From positions 201,548,690-201,612,689 of the forward strand of contig CP136069.1 of NCBI GenBank assembly GCA_032622095.1: 64,000 bases of DNA, given 5' to 3'. Numbering within the stretch: position 1 is the first letter of the stretch; each line of letters starts with the position of its first letter. The notes below the pieces were generated by a model. That model was given only the letters and a program-made list of their open reading frames with translations, was not told where the DNA came from and did no database searches. Origin of the DNA: Siphonodentalium dalli (lineage: Eukaryota; Mollusca; Scaphopoda; Gadilida; Siphonodentaliidae). The translations under genes and the position numbers were made by a program. Positions 13,060 to 24,039 of the stretch are shown here, in pieces.

Positions 13060-13340
13060 AGTTCTAGTCATGCTGACTAAACTTACTTTAGTCATTTTGA
13101 CTCAAATAGAATTAGTCATTATGACCCAAATCATAGTAGTCATTGTGACTAATGCAATGTTAGTCAATATGACTCAATATTAGTCATGTTGACTAAGCAT
13201 ATGATGGTCATGTTGACTACTACTAAACTAGTCATGATGACTAACTTTTTCAGGAAGTCATTTTGACTAACAAAAGGTAGTCATCTCCAGGACAAGCTGT
13301 TGACTACACTAAGTTAGTCATATTGACCAACCTATTTGTC
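13060..13340. repeat. Dyad repeat TTAGTCAtnnTGACTAA, ~12 copies
   Basis: Closely spaced AGTCA and TGACT half sites, usually with 3-5 bases between them, separated by variable A/T-rich linkers of about 10-15 bases. Each unit is itself a palindrome. Smaller groups of the same dyad lie at 8540-8645 and 9105-9195. Confidence 0.8.
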
Positions 13341-13933
13341 TCAGAGCAGAACAGTTCGAAGACACGTTTACTGTAACGTATATGCGCGTTAGATCATGCG
13401 TCTTCAAACTGTTCAGTTATACATGCACAACATTACACGAAACACGAGATATTTCTTAAATCTTAAAGGCACACATAATTTGTGAATCACCATATCACAT
13501 TATATACAACATATTCCATAGTATATACCATTTGAACGACGAAGCTCCAAACGTTTTATTATCAACTTATATTATCTGGTCGAATACATTGTGAACTTGA
13601 TGTTTTTGTCAAGGTATACCGACGTGTGTTTTGCGCATACTTTCGATTTGGTCTGTACTGCCAGTCTGTTATTATCAATTGAAGGGGAATAACTCTATCG
13701 CTTACTTGTGAATTATGATGCGTGAATTCTGGGGTAACTAACGGGGGGAGTCTTTGGTGAATCTAAGAATAGTTAGCACTTGGTTGATACTCCTAGGCCG
13801 AAGCTGTTCCGTATTATGGTGGAATATATAAATGTTCTTCCTCTTCCAAACGGTATATACTATGGAATATGTTTGCATAAGGTGATATGGGGATCCAAAA
13901 ATTAAATGGGTCTTTAAATACACCCGGACTCAC

Positions 13934-14070
13934 CTGATTGATCCAGGTAACCGTTAATTTGTCTGAGCAGCTTCCGAATTTAGAACATATTTGTTCAGTG
14001 GTTCTCCCTGCGATCGTGTAGTCCTGACTCAGTGGATTCGGCTCCAAAGCCCCTGTTGTTGTGATAGCAC
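13934..14070 (-). CDS. Exon 7: cadherin-like repeat 1, C-terminal half
   Basis: The exon is 137 nt, phase 1 to phase 0, with acceptor TTTCAG and donor GTGAGT. Joined to exon 6 it reads ...VTGAITTTGALEP, the canonical cadherin V-T-G-x-I-x-T-x-x-x-L. The usual L-D-R-E is replaced by L-E-P-N-P, so one calcium-binding position looks lost. Two cysteines follow (ICSKFGSCSDKL), then LTVTWINQ, the last strand. No D-x-N-D-N-x-P linker is seen, which makes this a divergent repeat. The 70-bp satellite lies about 270 bp upstream of the acceptor. Confidence 0.88.
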
Positions 14071-14336
14071 CTGAAACAAACAAGGAGCTCTACATGTGAC
14101 TGTGACATGTATACCCTACATGCAAAAACATCACGTGACTCAAACAAATAACTCGTTGTTCGGGATTATTCTCTCTCAGTTAACCCTGCTCATACTAAAT
14201 GGATTCTTCCAGTCAGTTAAAACGTGTACATTGGAGTGGTCTATTATTGATTTGCATGGATGTACATGTAATATAAGCAGACGACATGTAAATACAAGTA
14301 CAGAAGGAGTCATACTCACTGAGGGAAATTTCTAGA

Positions 14337-15725
14337 TAATAAGTTCAGCAAACAGTTGAACCTATTATCTGAACATTTTATATGTGATAACTACTCACCA
14401 ATGATGCTTTAGTATATAGAGGGTTAAACTTATTATCTGAACATTTCATATGTGATAACTTCTCATCAATGATGCTTTAGTATATAGAGGGTTAAACTTA
14501 TTATCTGAACATTTCATATGTGATAACTACTCATCAATGATGCGTTAGTATAGAACGGGTTAAACTTATTATCTGAACATTTCCTAAGGGATAACTACTG
14601 ATCAATGATGCTTTAGTATATAGAGGGTTAAACTTATTATCTGAACATTTCATATGTGATAACTACTCATCAATGATGCGTTAGTATAGAACGGGTTAAA
14701 CTTATTATCTGAACATTTCCTAGGGATAACTACTGAGCAATGATGTTTTAGTATAGAAAAGGTTAAACTTATTATATGGACATATCCCATGTGATAACTA
14801 CTCATCAATGATGCTGTAGTATTGAAAGGTTCAAACTTATGTTATGGACATATCATATGGGATAACTACTCATCAATGATGCTTTATTATAGAAAGGGTT
14901 AAACTTATTATCTGAACATCTCCTATTGGATGACTACTCCTCAATGATGCGTTAGTATAGAAAGGCTTGAACTTATTATCTGAACATTTTCTATGGGATA
15001 ACTACTCATCAATGATGCTTTCGTATAGAAAGGATTAAACTTATTATCTGAACATTTCCTATGGGATAACATCTCATCAACGATGCTTTCGTATAGAAAG
15101 GATTAAACTTATTATCTGAACATATCCTATGAGATAGCTACTCGTCAATTATGCTTTAGAGCAGAAAGGGTTAAATTTATTTTCTGAACATTTCCTATGG
15201 GGTAACTAGAGATCAATAATTATTTATTATATAAATGGTTAAACTTATTATCTGAGCATTTGCTATGGGATAACTAGATATCAATGATGCCTTATTATAT
15301 AAGGTGTTAAACTTAGTATCTGAACATTTCTTATAGTATAACTACTCATCAATGACGATTTAGTATAGGCGGGGTTAAATATGTATTTGAATATTTCCTA
15401 AGTGATAACAACTCATCAGTGATGCCTTAGTATAGAACTGGTTAAACTTATTATCTGAACATTTCTTATGGGATAACTACTCATCAATGATGATTTGGTA
15501 TAGAAAGGGTTAAACTTATTATCTGAACATTTCCTATGGGATAACTACTCATCAATGATGCTTTAGTATAGAAAGGGTTAACTTATTATCTGAACATTTC
15601 TTCTGGGATAACTATTCATGAATGATGATTTAGTATAGAAGGGGTTAAACTTTAATATCTGAATATTTACTATTGGATAACTACTCATCAATGATGCTTT
15701 CGTATAGAAAGTGTTAACTTACTTT
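14337..15725 (+). repeat. 70-bp satellite, about 20 copies
   Basis: Units read TTAAACTTATTATCTGAACA, then a TCATCAATGATGCTTTAGTA block. Copies differ by point changes and short indels. The array sits in intron 6. Confidence 0.95.
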
Positions 15726-16224
15726 CCATCATCAACTAAAGTAAATATCATTCATCCACCTCCTGGTTAGAATATTTAAATTTTGTTTCTGAAGCTGTTC
15801 AGCTTTTTGGAATATCCTCATGTCCAACTGGGGGGATGTCAATCGGAAATGTTTAAACTGCATGATGAATATTTAACAGGTTAACGCTCAGAACAATAAC
15901 ACCATCATTTTAAATCGAACAGTTTGACGTTTGACATTTGACCTTGTGACAGATACCACACCCACACCGACGCTCGTTTGTCTCAAAAACGAACGCAGCG
16001 ACGTAAGCATTTACATATATATGTATTGCCTATTCTAAGGAGATGTGATATTTCTTATGTGTGCATTGCCGTCGGTAGTGACTTTATCGAAGTACACAAT
16101 AAACGTACCATAATTGTACAATATGGCATATAACCATATATTTAAATATATATAAGTTGTGTCCCTTGTTATCAATGCCATGTTTATGTTTATAGTTCTG
16201 GTAATCACATGACAGCGAGCTAAC

Positions 16225-16401
16225 CTGTAACTGTGTCTATCGTCAGGGGTAATCCACCTTTACTCGTCAGGGAATAATCGTAGCCTGGCAGCGATTGGTC
16301 TACTTCCAGCGTTGTGATAACTCGACCAATAGATGTTCCGATGGGCGTGTCTTCTGCAATCGTAGTGGCTGTCAATAACAGTGTGCATTCTGGGTCGGAT
16401 C
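16225..16401 (-). CDS. Exon 6: cadherin-like repeat 1, N-terminal half
   Basis: The exon is 177 nt, phase 1 to phase 1, with acceptor TTTCAG and donor GTTAGC. The peptide contains IAEDTPIGTSIGRV, matching the cadherin strand-A motif with its calcium-binding Glu, and then LPLTIDTVTG, which matches the usual x-x-x-D-x-x-T-G motif before strand E. The first 35 bases and the acceptor are copied twice more upstream (see 16367-16745). Donor GTTAGC is weaker than its neighbours. Confidence 0.9.
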
Positions 16402-16745
16402 CTGAAACGAGTATCCTCATTTTCGAAGTTCAATTATTTGTATGACAAGAAAGGTGTGCATATATATACATGTGCAGTTTACCTGTTGTTAATAGGCATG
16501 CATGGATGTCTACTGGTAATAAACTTATTGGCTGTCAATAACAGTGAGCATTCAGGGTCGGATCCTGAAACGGGTATCCTCATTTCCTAAGTTCAACTAT
16601 GTGTATGACAAGAAAGGTGTGCATATATATATACATGTGCAGTTTACCTGCTGTTAATAGGCATGTATGGATGTCTACTGGTAATAAACTTATTGGCTGT
16701 CAATAACAGTGTGCATTCAGGGTCGTATCATGTAACGAGTATCAA
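16367..16745 (-). repeat. Three copies of the exon 6 acceptor region
   Basis: The sequence GGCTGTCAATAACAGTG, with the adjoining exon start and acceptor, occurs at 16367 (exon 6 itself), 16530 and 16695, periods 163 and 165 bp. The middle copy keeps the TTTCAG acceptor and the first eleven or so codons. The farthest copy has lost the CAG. Confidence 0.93.
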
Positions 16746-17059
16746 CACTTTCTGTGTTCAATTAACTGTGTATACGTGACAAGACATACATGTATGTACA
16801 TAATATATATTCATGGATAGTGTATATGTTGGTAATAGGCATGTATGCATGTCTACTGGTAATACTCGCAACTTACTGAAGAACATAACTCGTCAGTAGT
16901 ATGCATGTATGGCTGACAACTATACATTCGAAACATGGTGGTAATAATACGGGGGAACATGACGTAAGTGCAACGATTTCCTTGGAATTCCGAAGTTCAG
17001 ACGAATAGTATATAAGTAAATGTTTGTTGACATCATTAGATGAATTCCCTATATGTAAA

Positions 17060-17275
17060 TATCACGTCGTCTGCATAAAATAAGTGTGTTGACACCCATA
17101 TATCGTATATAGTTGACGTCGTCTGCTTATAGTAAGTATACCTTTAACTTAAATAGCTCACGTCGTCTGCTTATAGTAAGTATCCCTTTAACTTATTTCG
17201 TTTGATTGTACATGTGGTAACTATGTTAACATACATATGACTGGTATAGCTCACATCGTCTGCATATATTACATA
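17060..17275 (+). repeat. ~45-50-bp degenerate tandem (CACGTCGTCTGC)
   Basis: Four copies of a phrase built on TCACGTCGTCTGCTTATAGT followed by AAGTATACCTTTAACTTA. The two central copies are nearly identical. The array lies in intron 5 next to the hAT element. Confidence 0.75.
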
Positions 17276-17377
17276 TAAGTGTGTACACATGCATATATAC
17301 ACTACCAAATATTGAGGAGTTCGCTCAGATATATATATATTGCATATTACCAAACTACGTATATACATGTACATAAT

Positions 17378-17937
17378 CAGGGTCCGCGCTGGACCGAAAT
17401 TTACTTTTGCCAAATAATTTGTCAAATGAAAATATTTTTTTTGCCAAATTATTTTAGAATTTGTCAAATGTTATCCCTGATAGTATCATTTTCTGCAACC
17501 TTGATTGAGTTTTATATTTCGACACTCGCGGTTTGAACGACGTTTGATATCGATAGGAAAGCAGTTCGTTAATAAATATACTCGCATATCTATTGTGGTT
17601 TATCATACAACAATAAACCAATCACCGAACAATAAAATTGTAGAAGAGTCGCTACATCAGAAGGGAACATCACAAAAGGATTAGCTATGTAAGCACCACC
17701 ACCACACTAAATACTGTTAATCCGTCCACCCACCGATGTTACCAGATCTGTTGAACGGAGATTAATGGAGGTGTAATAGTTTCCTAAAATTAATGGTATT
17801 GATTGACCGATATTTTTCAACTTTATTGAGGAATTAAAAAGTGACTTGCCAAAACTTTTGCCAATTGAAAATATTTTTTGCCAAATGTGAATTATTTTTG
17901 CCATTGGCAAATTTGGCAAGTGGCAGCGCGAACCCTG
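17378..17937. mobile_element. hAT-type MITE, 560 bp, perfect 8-bp target duplication
   Basis: Left end CAGGGTCCGCGCTG and right end (opposite strand) CAGGGTTCGCGCTG form terminal inverted repeats of the hAT CAGGG type. TACATAAT flanks both sides (17370-17377 and 17938-17945), an exact 8-bp duplication as expected for hAT. Subterminal TTGCCAAAT words recur in both arms. There is no transposase. It lies 36 bp from the exon 5 donor. Confidence 0.95.
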
Positions 17938-17980
17938 TACATAATGCCATGTCCTAACAAGCCATGTTTGTTATACTTAC

Positions 17981-18165
17981 TGGGATCTAGGTATGCCTCG
18001 AATGACCAACCAATCATTTTGTTGTCTGCATTTGCATCTGGGTGCTGATTGGTCAACATGTAGACGCCTCCCGGAGACGTGCCAAGACCATTCGCAGAGA
18101 GAACGTCACCTTGTAACGCAGCATCATACGTCGTAGATGACTCCCACTCCAGCGAGTGACCCGTG
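17981..18165 (-). CDS. Exon 5: N-terminal beta domain, part 3
   Basis: A 185-nt exon, phase 2 to phase 1, with donor GTAAGT. The acceptor GCAATAG is in a T-rich context. The frame is fixed by joining exon 4 (...GF) to TGHSLEWESSTTYDA. The peptide continues with a Gly/Ser-rich loop, then GVYMLTNQHPDANADNK and MIGWSFEAYLDP. These features are consistent with a soluble, glycine-rich beta domain. A hAT element ends 36 bp beyond the donor, the closest precisely bounded transposon to any exon here. Confidence 0.88.
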
Positions 18166-18653
18166 CTATTGCGAACAAACGACAAATTATAGTGCTACAT
18201 TGTTTTGTTTTAATAATTTTATTTATATCAAAATGTATTAATACGGAAATTCGTGGGTTTTACAATAAATTGGTTAATTTTGATTATTAATTTTGTATAT
18301 GTTGGGTTCATTTGCATGTTTACGAGTGTAGACAAGCGATAATTCCATATTGTGTTCAATGTGGACATGAACTATCCGAGCCATCTCTATTGTGTTATTA
18401 ATGAGAATGTTTTGGCAACTCAAGCGGTAAGCAATCTTTTGCTACACTTTCAGTGACAAAAATAAAAATTAGAAAGTCTTATACATACATATAATTAAAT
18501 TACTTAATTAATCCAAAGCCATCTTTTAATCTAGGTTATTTTGCAACAAATCCAGTTTGGTGTTAATAGCATTGTATTAAAACATACATATACATGTCAC
18601 ATAATATAATACATACGAGGTGTTTTTTTTAATAATATGCGAAAAGACTGACG

Positions 18654-19304
18654 TTAAAGGGGTATTGTACCCCAATTTCAATACATTCCCGGTAACAATA
18701 GCGATCTAATATCAATATTATATTTTTAAATAACTAGTTTGAGTCGACGATGTCTACTGAAAATGTTCCGGTTAACAGGCTATCATAAAAGTCAAATTGA
18801 ATTATTTAATATAAATTAATTTATGGCTGGAGTAATATAATGGAGAATTGTGCCATTACGAGTTACCGTTCTTGAAATCTCATCTGTTGCGTGTCTTTTA
18901 TCGACGGCCGTTCGCGAACATTATTGAGTTGCGAACAAAACATGTTACCTGCAAAAGGAAGGCCCGCTAAAACCGATTCGGAAAAAAGAGAAGAAACAAG
19001 AGTCATAAAGCGTCAAGTATTTTTACAGGGAGTGCGATTGTTCGACGGAAGAGATTAAAGGCACCAACAGAAGCTGTGAACAATGAACTTCCGGTTCTTC
19101 CTGCGACCTGCGTCTTCTCTAGTGAAGGTCGAAAACATGGCGCGTAGTTTGAATTCGTAATATTGTTATTTCCAAGATCAACATTTTCTTCTCTAAATTA
19201 GGTTTATACGAAACTCATATAACACGAACACAATCTAACTTGAAAGTTATGTCAATGGGAGTAAATACAAAAATCGCCTCTCTCTGTGTACAGTACCCCT
19301 CTAA
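18654..19304. mobile_element. Candidate MITE, TTARAGGGGTAYTGTAC ends
   Basis: The left end TTAAAGGGGTATTGTAC and the right end on the opposite strand TTAGAGGGGTACTGTAC are imperfect inverted repeats bounding 651 bp. The target duplication is not clear. The interior holds one short frame, listed separately. The superfamily is unresolved. Confidence 0.6.
18942..19058 (+). pseudogene. Short frame inside MITE, 38 codons, possible TE protein remnant
   Basis: It begins MLPAKGRPAKTDSEKREETR and is strongly basic. A G-R-P-x-K-x-x-x-E-K-R opening recalls N-termini of some transposon-encoded proteins, but the frame stops after 38 codons. This could be chance. It is noted because it is compositionally unlike the surrounding intron. 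Confidence 0.3.
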
Positions 19305-19594
19305 GTATTATACATTGAGTTATGGGCCTGTGTGGTTACAATCTTATTGGTGATCAAATATCACCGTGGCAGATTTTTTTCCATTGCCCTATGATCATAG
19401 CCAGAGGGCCCAGTCTCATGAAAGCAACTTATGACATAGGGGAATTCAGATGGTCTTAAGTTCAAACTTCAGTAATCAGTGCTTTTCACAAACAATGTCC
19501 TAACATAAGATGGTCTTAATTTTGGTTTGAACTTGAAGTCTGGAGTGAGGTGTCTTGAGATAATCTTGAAGTTAACCCTTTACCCAACAGAACG

Positions 19595-19825
19595 GCCCTG
19601 TGCCAATGCATTCTCTTATATATGCGAGTCGACCATAGGTCGCCTCGCATATATAAGAGAATGCATTGGCTTAACACATTAAAAATTATAAAATTGTTAA
19701 AGATTGTAAGAAAAAATGGTAAAAAGTGTTAAAAACAGATTTTTTTTAGGCCAATGCATTCTCTTATATATGCGAGGCGACCTATGGTCGACTCGCATAT
19801 ATAAGAGAATGCATTGGCACAGGGC
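19595..19825. mobile_element. Foldback element with two 69-bp palindromes
   Basis: Each arm (19602-19670 and 19750-19818) is itself a near-perfect hairpin running GCCAATGCATTCTCTTATAT ... and back, with GTCGACCATAGGTCG-type centres. The two arms are inverted relative to each other, and the outer ends are GCCCTGTGCC and GGCACAGGGC. No clear target duplication is seen. Related copies lie at 21457-21524 and 43042-43208. Confidence 0.85.
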
Positions 19826-20940
19826 ATAACTATAACTATCACAATGTGGTCAAGGAGCTGGTTCCAATGATATCCATATGTGTATGGTTCTATTGAGACA
19901 GACCGAAGATATTTTAGGCTGTTGAAGCTTTATTTGGCCGGTTTTGGCCGGTTTGTTGGGTAAAGGGTTAAGAACTAAACTGTATTCCGCCTTTGGTCGG
20001 AAAGATGGATGGGACATCAACTATAACTTGCCTGCACATACATACTTATCCGACATATAACAGAGGCATAACCAACAACAACGATGTCATTAACATCATT
20101 TATATATATGGCTTCTACATGTATGTCTATGATTACAAATACAGCCCATTTGGAACATAATGTGAAGTAATGGTAATATTAGAGTAATATAAATAAAGAG
20201 CGTTTAGTGTTAGTGTTAGTATGCCATATTATGATATAATTAATAGAGAGCGTTTAGCTCGGGGCTTGTACTTGTGGTGCCATTACATGTTTGAATCCTT
20301 GCGTGGAAATATTCGGTTCCCCAGAACTAGACGATTCAAATGGACGTATAATGTATTGTAACCTAATACCATCAAACAGAAAGATTGACACTATTACATG
20401 TCCAGCAATGCACTATATCAAGCCAATATGTAAGTTGTATGGTCAAATCGCAAAACAGAATTCCGGAAAAATTGGAAAACCTTGGAAAAAACTTATTTTG
20501 TATTTAGAAGAAGCTGAATGCTATCGAGTAGAAGGTGAATTCTGGACTCCTCGAACTATGACCTCTTGTGACGTGCGCACATAACGACGCGAAACATTCA
20601 GGAATGCTTAAACGAGAATACGTGTACAATATTAAACATAACCTTGATCGGTTAAAACATTTCTAACAAAATTGTCCGCCATCTTTGTGAACACCGTCGA
20701 GAAGAGACACCGATCTCATTGGTTGAAGATTACCGCATACTAGTGCATGTTGCCAAATATAGAGAAGCCATTTGATTGGTCTGAACATTTAACTATTTGT
20801 TCTAGTTATAACAACACGTGATATGAAATGACTCAAATCTCTTTCCTGGGTCTACGGCAGGAAATTGACTAAACTTCGATAATATAATGGTCAGAGTCTA
20901 ACTAAAACATTCAGACCATACAATATTAACTAACTGTTAT
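19826..20940. other. Intron 4 sequence without a recognised gene
   Basis: An AT-rich stretch holding the phrase AATAAAGAGCGTTTAG near 20192. It also holds a plus-strand open frame (20291-20584, 97 codons) that I do not recognise and do not call. Confidence 0.4.
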
Positions 20941-20944
20941 TTAG

Positions 20945-21150
20945 AATAGATGCATGCTGGCTCTGAAAGACCAATCGGCATATTTTAGCTCGACCGGGCT
21001 ATTATATGTCGATATATGGTTCACCCAGACCTCCTTAAGATGTCTGATTTATAACCATTACTTTAATTACACACACATTAAGACATTTGGCCTATTATTT
21101 AAGACATTTAGACAAATTTTAATCAACCTGCAGGGAACAGGTCAGGAAAT
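20945..21150 (+). repeat. Dispersed copy of the 370-bp family
   Basis: It shares ATGCATGCTGGCTCTGAAAG and TTCACCCAGACCTCCTTAAG with the tandem block at 11440-12960. Confidence 0.75.
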
Positions 21151-21456
21151 CCTGAAACCGAGGTATTAAACCTCGACTTAAATTCAAAACCACAATCGAG
21201 GTTCTATACTAATACAAGTAATATGATGTGGAGTATTTCATCTTAAATTGTGCAATGGAGTCCAGGTAGCTGATCACATAATCTCGAAGGACCTCGATTG
21301 GGGTTGTGTACTCAATTCGAAGTTTAAACGTCGTGGCAACATTTGAAATCTAACATGCCACATCATTAAATTTGCCGTCGGACATTTTTCCTAATTTCAA
21401 GGGCAGGGTTCATGCACATATATTCTTGATTTTTGTATCAATCCATATAACCTGTG

Positions 21457-21524
21457 CCAATGCATTCTCATATATATGCGAGTCGACCATAGGTCGCTTC
21501 GCACATATAAGAGAATGCATTGGC
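21457..21524. repeat. Single palindrome arm of the foldback family
   Basis: A 68-bp hairpin from GCCAATGCATTCTCATATAT to GAGAATGCATTGGC, the same family as 19595-19825 but a solo arm. Confidence 0.85.
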
Positions 21525-21894
21525 CTAACAAATTTTCATCATTTGATATTATTTTTTACGATATTTTACAATTTTAATAATGTTTTCTTATATTCTACTC
21601 TCTTTCAGTGCCAGACTTATTGTGTATGTTTAGTGCCAGGGAATCTTACGTTTTTCATGGGCATCACAATTATTACTATGAATACTTGGTGATAGTTTTG
21701 AGTTATAACATGCCCCCTAAGGGTTTATCCCGTTTGTTTTTCACATATTACCTGGATATTTGGTACTCCAGGGTACTAGGGAGGATACTCCAGAGTACCT
21801 GGTCGGGTATTCCACATAGTACCTGACTATCTCGTTCTCCGGAGTACACAAACAGCTAATACAGTGTACCAGACAGACACTCTGGAGTGCTGTC

Positions 21895-22330
21895 ATTTGT
21901 CGCAAAGACGTTTGCGATTTATCGCACAGGTTGGCGATATATCGCATATATATTATTATGCATTGGCACTAATGGGTGTCTGTATATACATATTGTAAAT
22001 CATACATCTTAAACAGGTATGGGTGAACGACCTATCGACCTGTAGTAGCCCGATCGGGCTAGAATAGACCGATCGATCTTCCACAGCCAGCATACATCTG
22101 GGATAAGGGCAGTAACTTTAAACTGGTCAGTAATTATCGTTCATCCAATACTTAACATTATTTCAGATTCTGTTTTAAAAGACACGGAATAATTATTTAC
22201 TGAGAATTATCAAAATAAACATATACAAATATTCAAACAAATATAATTTCAATAGTCAAGCAATTTAGAGTTCTCTCTCTGACAACAGTGATCACTGTGC
22301 CAGGAAGCCTCGAGGTTCACGATTATATAG
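21895..22330 (-). repeat. Inverted dispersed copy of the 370-bp family
   Basis: On the opposite strand it carries the same order of landmarks as 11400-11900: CAGTGATCACTG, GATCGGTC, ATGTATGCTGGCTGTGG and TTTATCGCAAAC. Confidence 0.75.
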
Positions 22331-22433
22331 CGATCGATATGCATTCTGAGTAACACGTGTCACGCAAGGCTATCATTATATTTCGAAATGAGTATACTGA
22401 GTAATCGGAAGAGTGATAACTCTATATAGAAGT

Positions 22434-22585
22434 ACGAAATAACGGAGATTTTAATGAAATCACACGAGAAGTGATCAGATTTGGTTGTATGCAAGTCAAA
22501 TTCTCCTTTTGTGTTGGTGTGATTGAGGGAGATTAGGGAAATTCTCTTTAGATAAACACTTCTTCAAATATCTCCGTTATTTCGT
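22434..22585. mobile_element. Small MITE, 152 bp
   Basis: ACGAAATAACGGAGAT at the left and its reverse complement at the right end form a perfect 16-base terminal inverted repeat. The target duplication is unclear. It is about 90 bp from the exon 4 donor. Confidence 0.75.
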
Positions 22586-22673
22586 CAATAAACCTAACCT
22601 CAAACATAACATGACATGGCACATTTTACTGCAATTGAATATCAATTGATTTTATGTAAACATATATACTTAC

Positions 22674-22740
22674 AATCCCAATCTGTCTCCAGGCTGAACG
22701 TAAATCGTGTCGGTCGCCGGTACATTGTACGCACTATTTG
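22674..22740 (-). CDS. Exon 4: N-terminal beta domain, part 2
   Basis: A 67-nt exon, phase 1 to phase 2, bounded by an AACAG acceptor and a GTAAGT donor. It encodes a peptide containing NVPATDTIYVQPGDRLGF. The I-x-V-Q-P-G-D-x-L/I-G-F/W motif is typical of the second half of the domain begun in exon 3, where a beta strand and turn precede an exposed loop. A MITE with 61-bp inverted arms begins only 43 bp upstream of the acceptor. Confidence 0.88.
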
Positions 22741-22782
22741 CTGTTAAATGGAAGTTAGAGTTGAGGACATTATAACATTGAC

Positions 22783-23191
22783 GTTCGACATTAATTTGGT
22801 ATTCGTGTGAAGTTAGTTTCACGTTCGGAGTTCGATATTCGACTCAGAAAATGTTTTATAAATAACTTTTCGGGAGGGGTGTGTCATACATGTAGGTCCA
22901 ATTCTTGCTTTCCCACTCACATATGATACCAAATTCCTCGCCTTTTCCAGTTTTCCAGACCATATCTGGACCTAATATAGACTGAGAAATCTAAGAAAGA
23001 CATTCGTTCAATGGAACTTATATATACCTAATTCGTGCTCTCGCATCTGGGTGTTTTCCGACTTCCCTCCTTTCACTTTGTCAGAGCCCCTTATGGACCC
23101 CCCTCGCGACGGCAAAATAGGACATACGTCGAATGTCGAACACCGAAAGTGAAACTAACTAATTCACGCGAATATCAAATTAATATCGAAC
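22783..23191. mobile_element. MITE with 61-bp inverted arms
   Basis: Arms 22783-22843 and 23130-23191 match with a few differences, e.g. GTTCGACATTAATTTGGTAT against GTTCGATATTAATTTGATAT, and both continue through TTAGTTTCAC and TTCGAC. The loop is about 285 bp. Superfamily and target duplication are not determined. Confidence 0.85.
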
Positions 23192-24039
23192 TATAAAACT
23201 TTTAATATTTGATCATCAATTGGTTCATACAGTGCCCCCACACCCCCCTCTAGCCACATCCCTGCATACAGTGCCATTTGAAGTAAGCATTGGTCCACGA
23301 CTAACACTGCCATTCTTATCGCAAACCCAAACAGAAAATTACAGTCGATGTGTTAATTTCAAACTCTATAAAGAGGGAGAACTGATTGTATATAATCAAT
23401 GCTCTTTATATTAGTCCATACCACAGATTTTATATATATTATAACGAAACGATTTAGACACGTTGGCCACAAGCTTGAATCTGCTTGATCTGGAAAATGA
23501 TAATTTATTCACGCATACAACGATGCAACGATGTACACACACATCAGCCAGAGCCTCAATCCATGTTATTGTACTATCTTTGTTCTTGAAGGTGTCTTTA
23601 CTTCATCTGGGGTGATAAGGAAATCAATACTAATTTTTTTTTTTTTTTTTAGCTCAGCCGTTTCGAGATCGTTTTTCCTTTGTAAAACGTTCTTATGTGA
23701 TAACACGGCTATCAAATTCGTCGCAATTATATATGCAATGTATTAACCTCCTCCACTATATTCGATTCGAACCTCGCTAAAGCTCGCCTCCAAACGAATT
23801 TTGTGCACTCGGTTAAAATCTCGGTTGCGACTCATTAGAGATAATCTATCATCTCTTTCGCTGCCACCCGCCACCACAGACGTACCCCCAGTGCCACGCA
23901 TCCTGTACATATATCCATGTATTTCAAGTATATATGGGTAATACATCATATCTCAAGCAGTTTCTAATATAATTAGTTGAAACTTCACATGTGTATAGAC
24001 ATAGGTATACCCTGTCGAATGCCGCCGCGGACACGCGCA

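Noticed and set aside
20291-20584. 97-codon plus-strand frame in intron 4
   Set aside because: It reads like protein in places but nothing is recognised and no splice or promoter context supports it. It remains possible as a transposon fragment.
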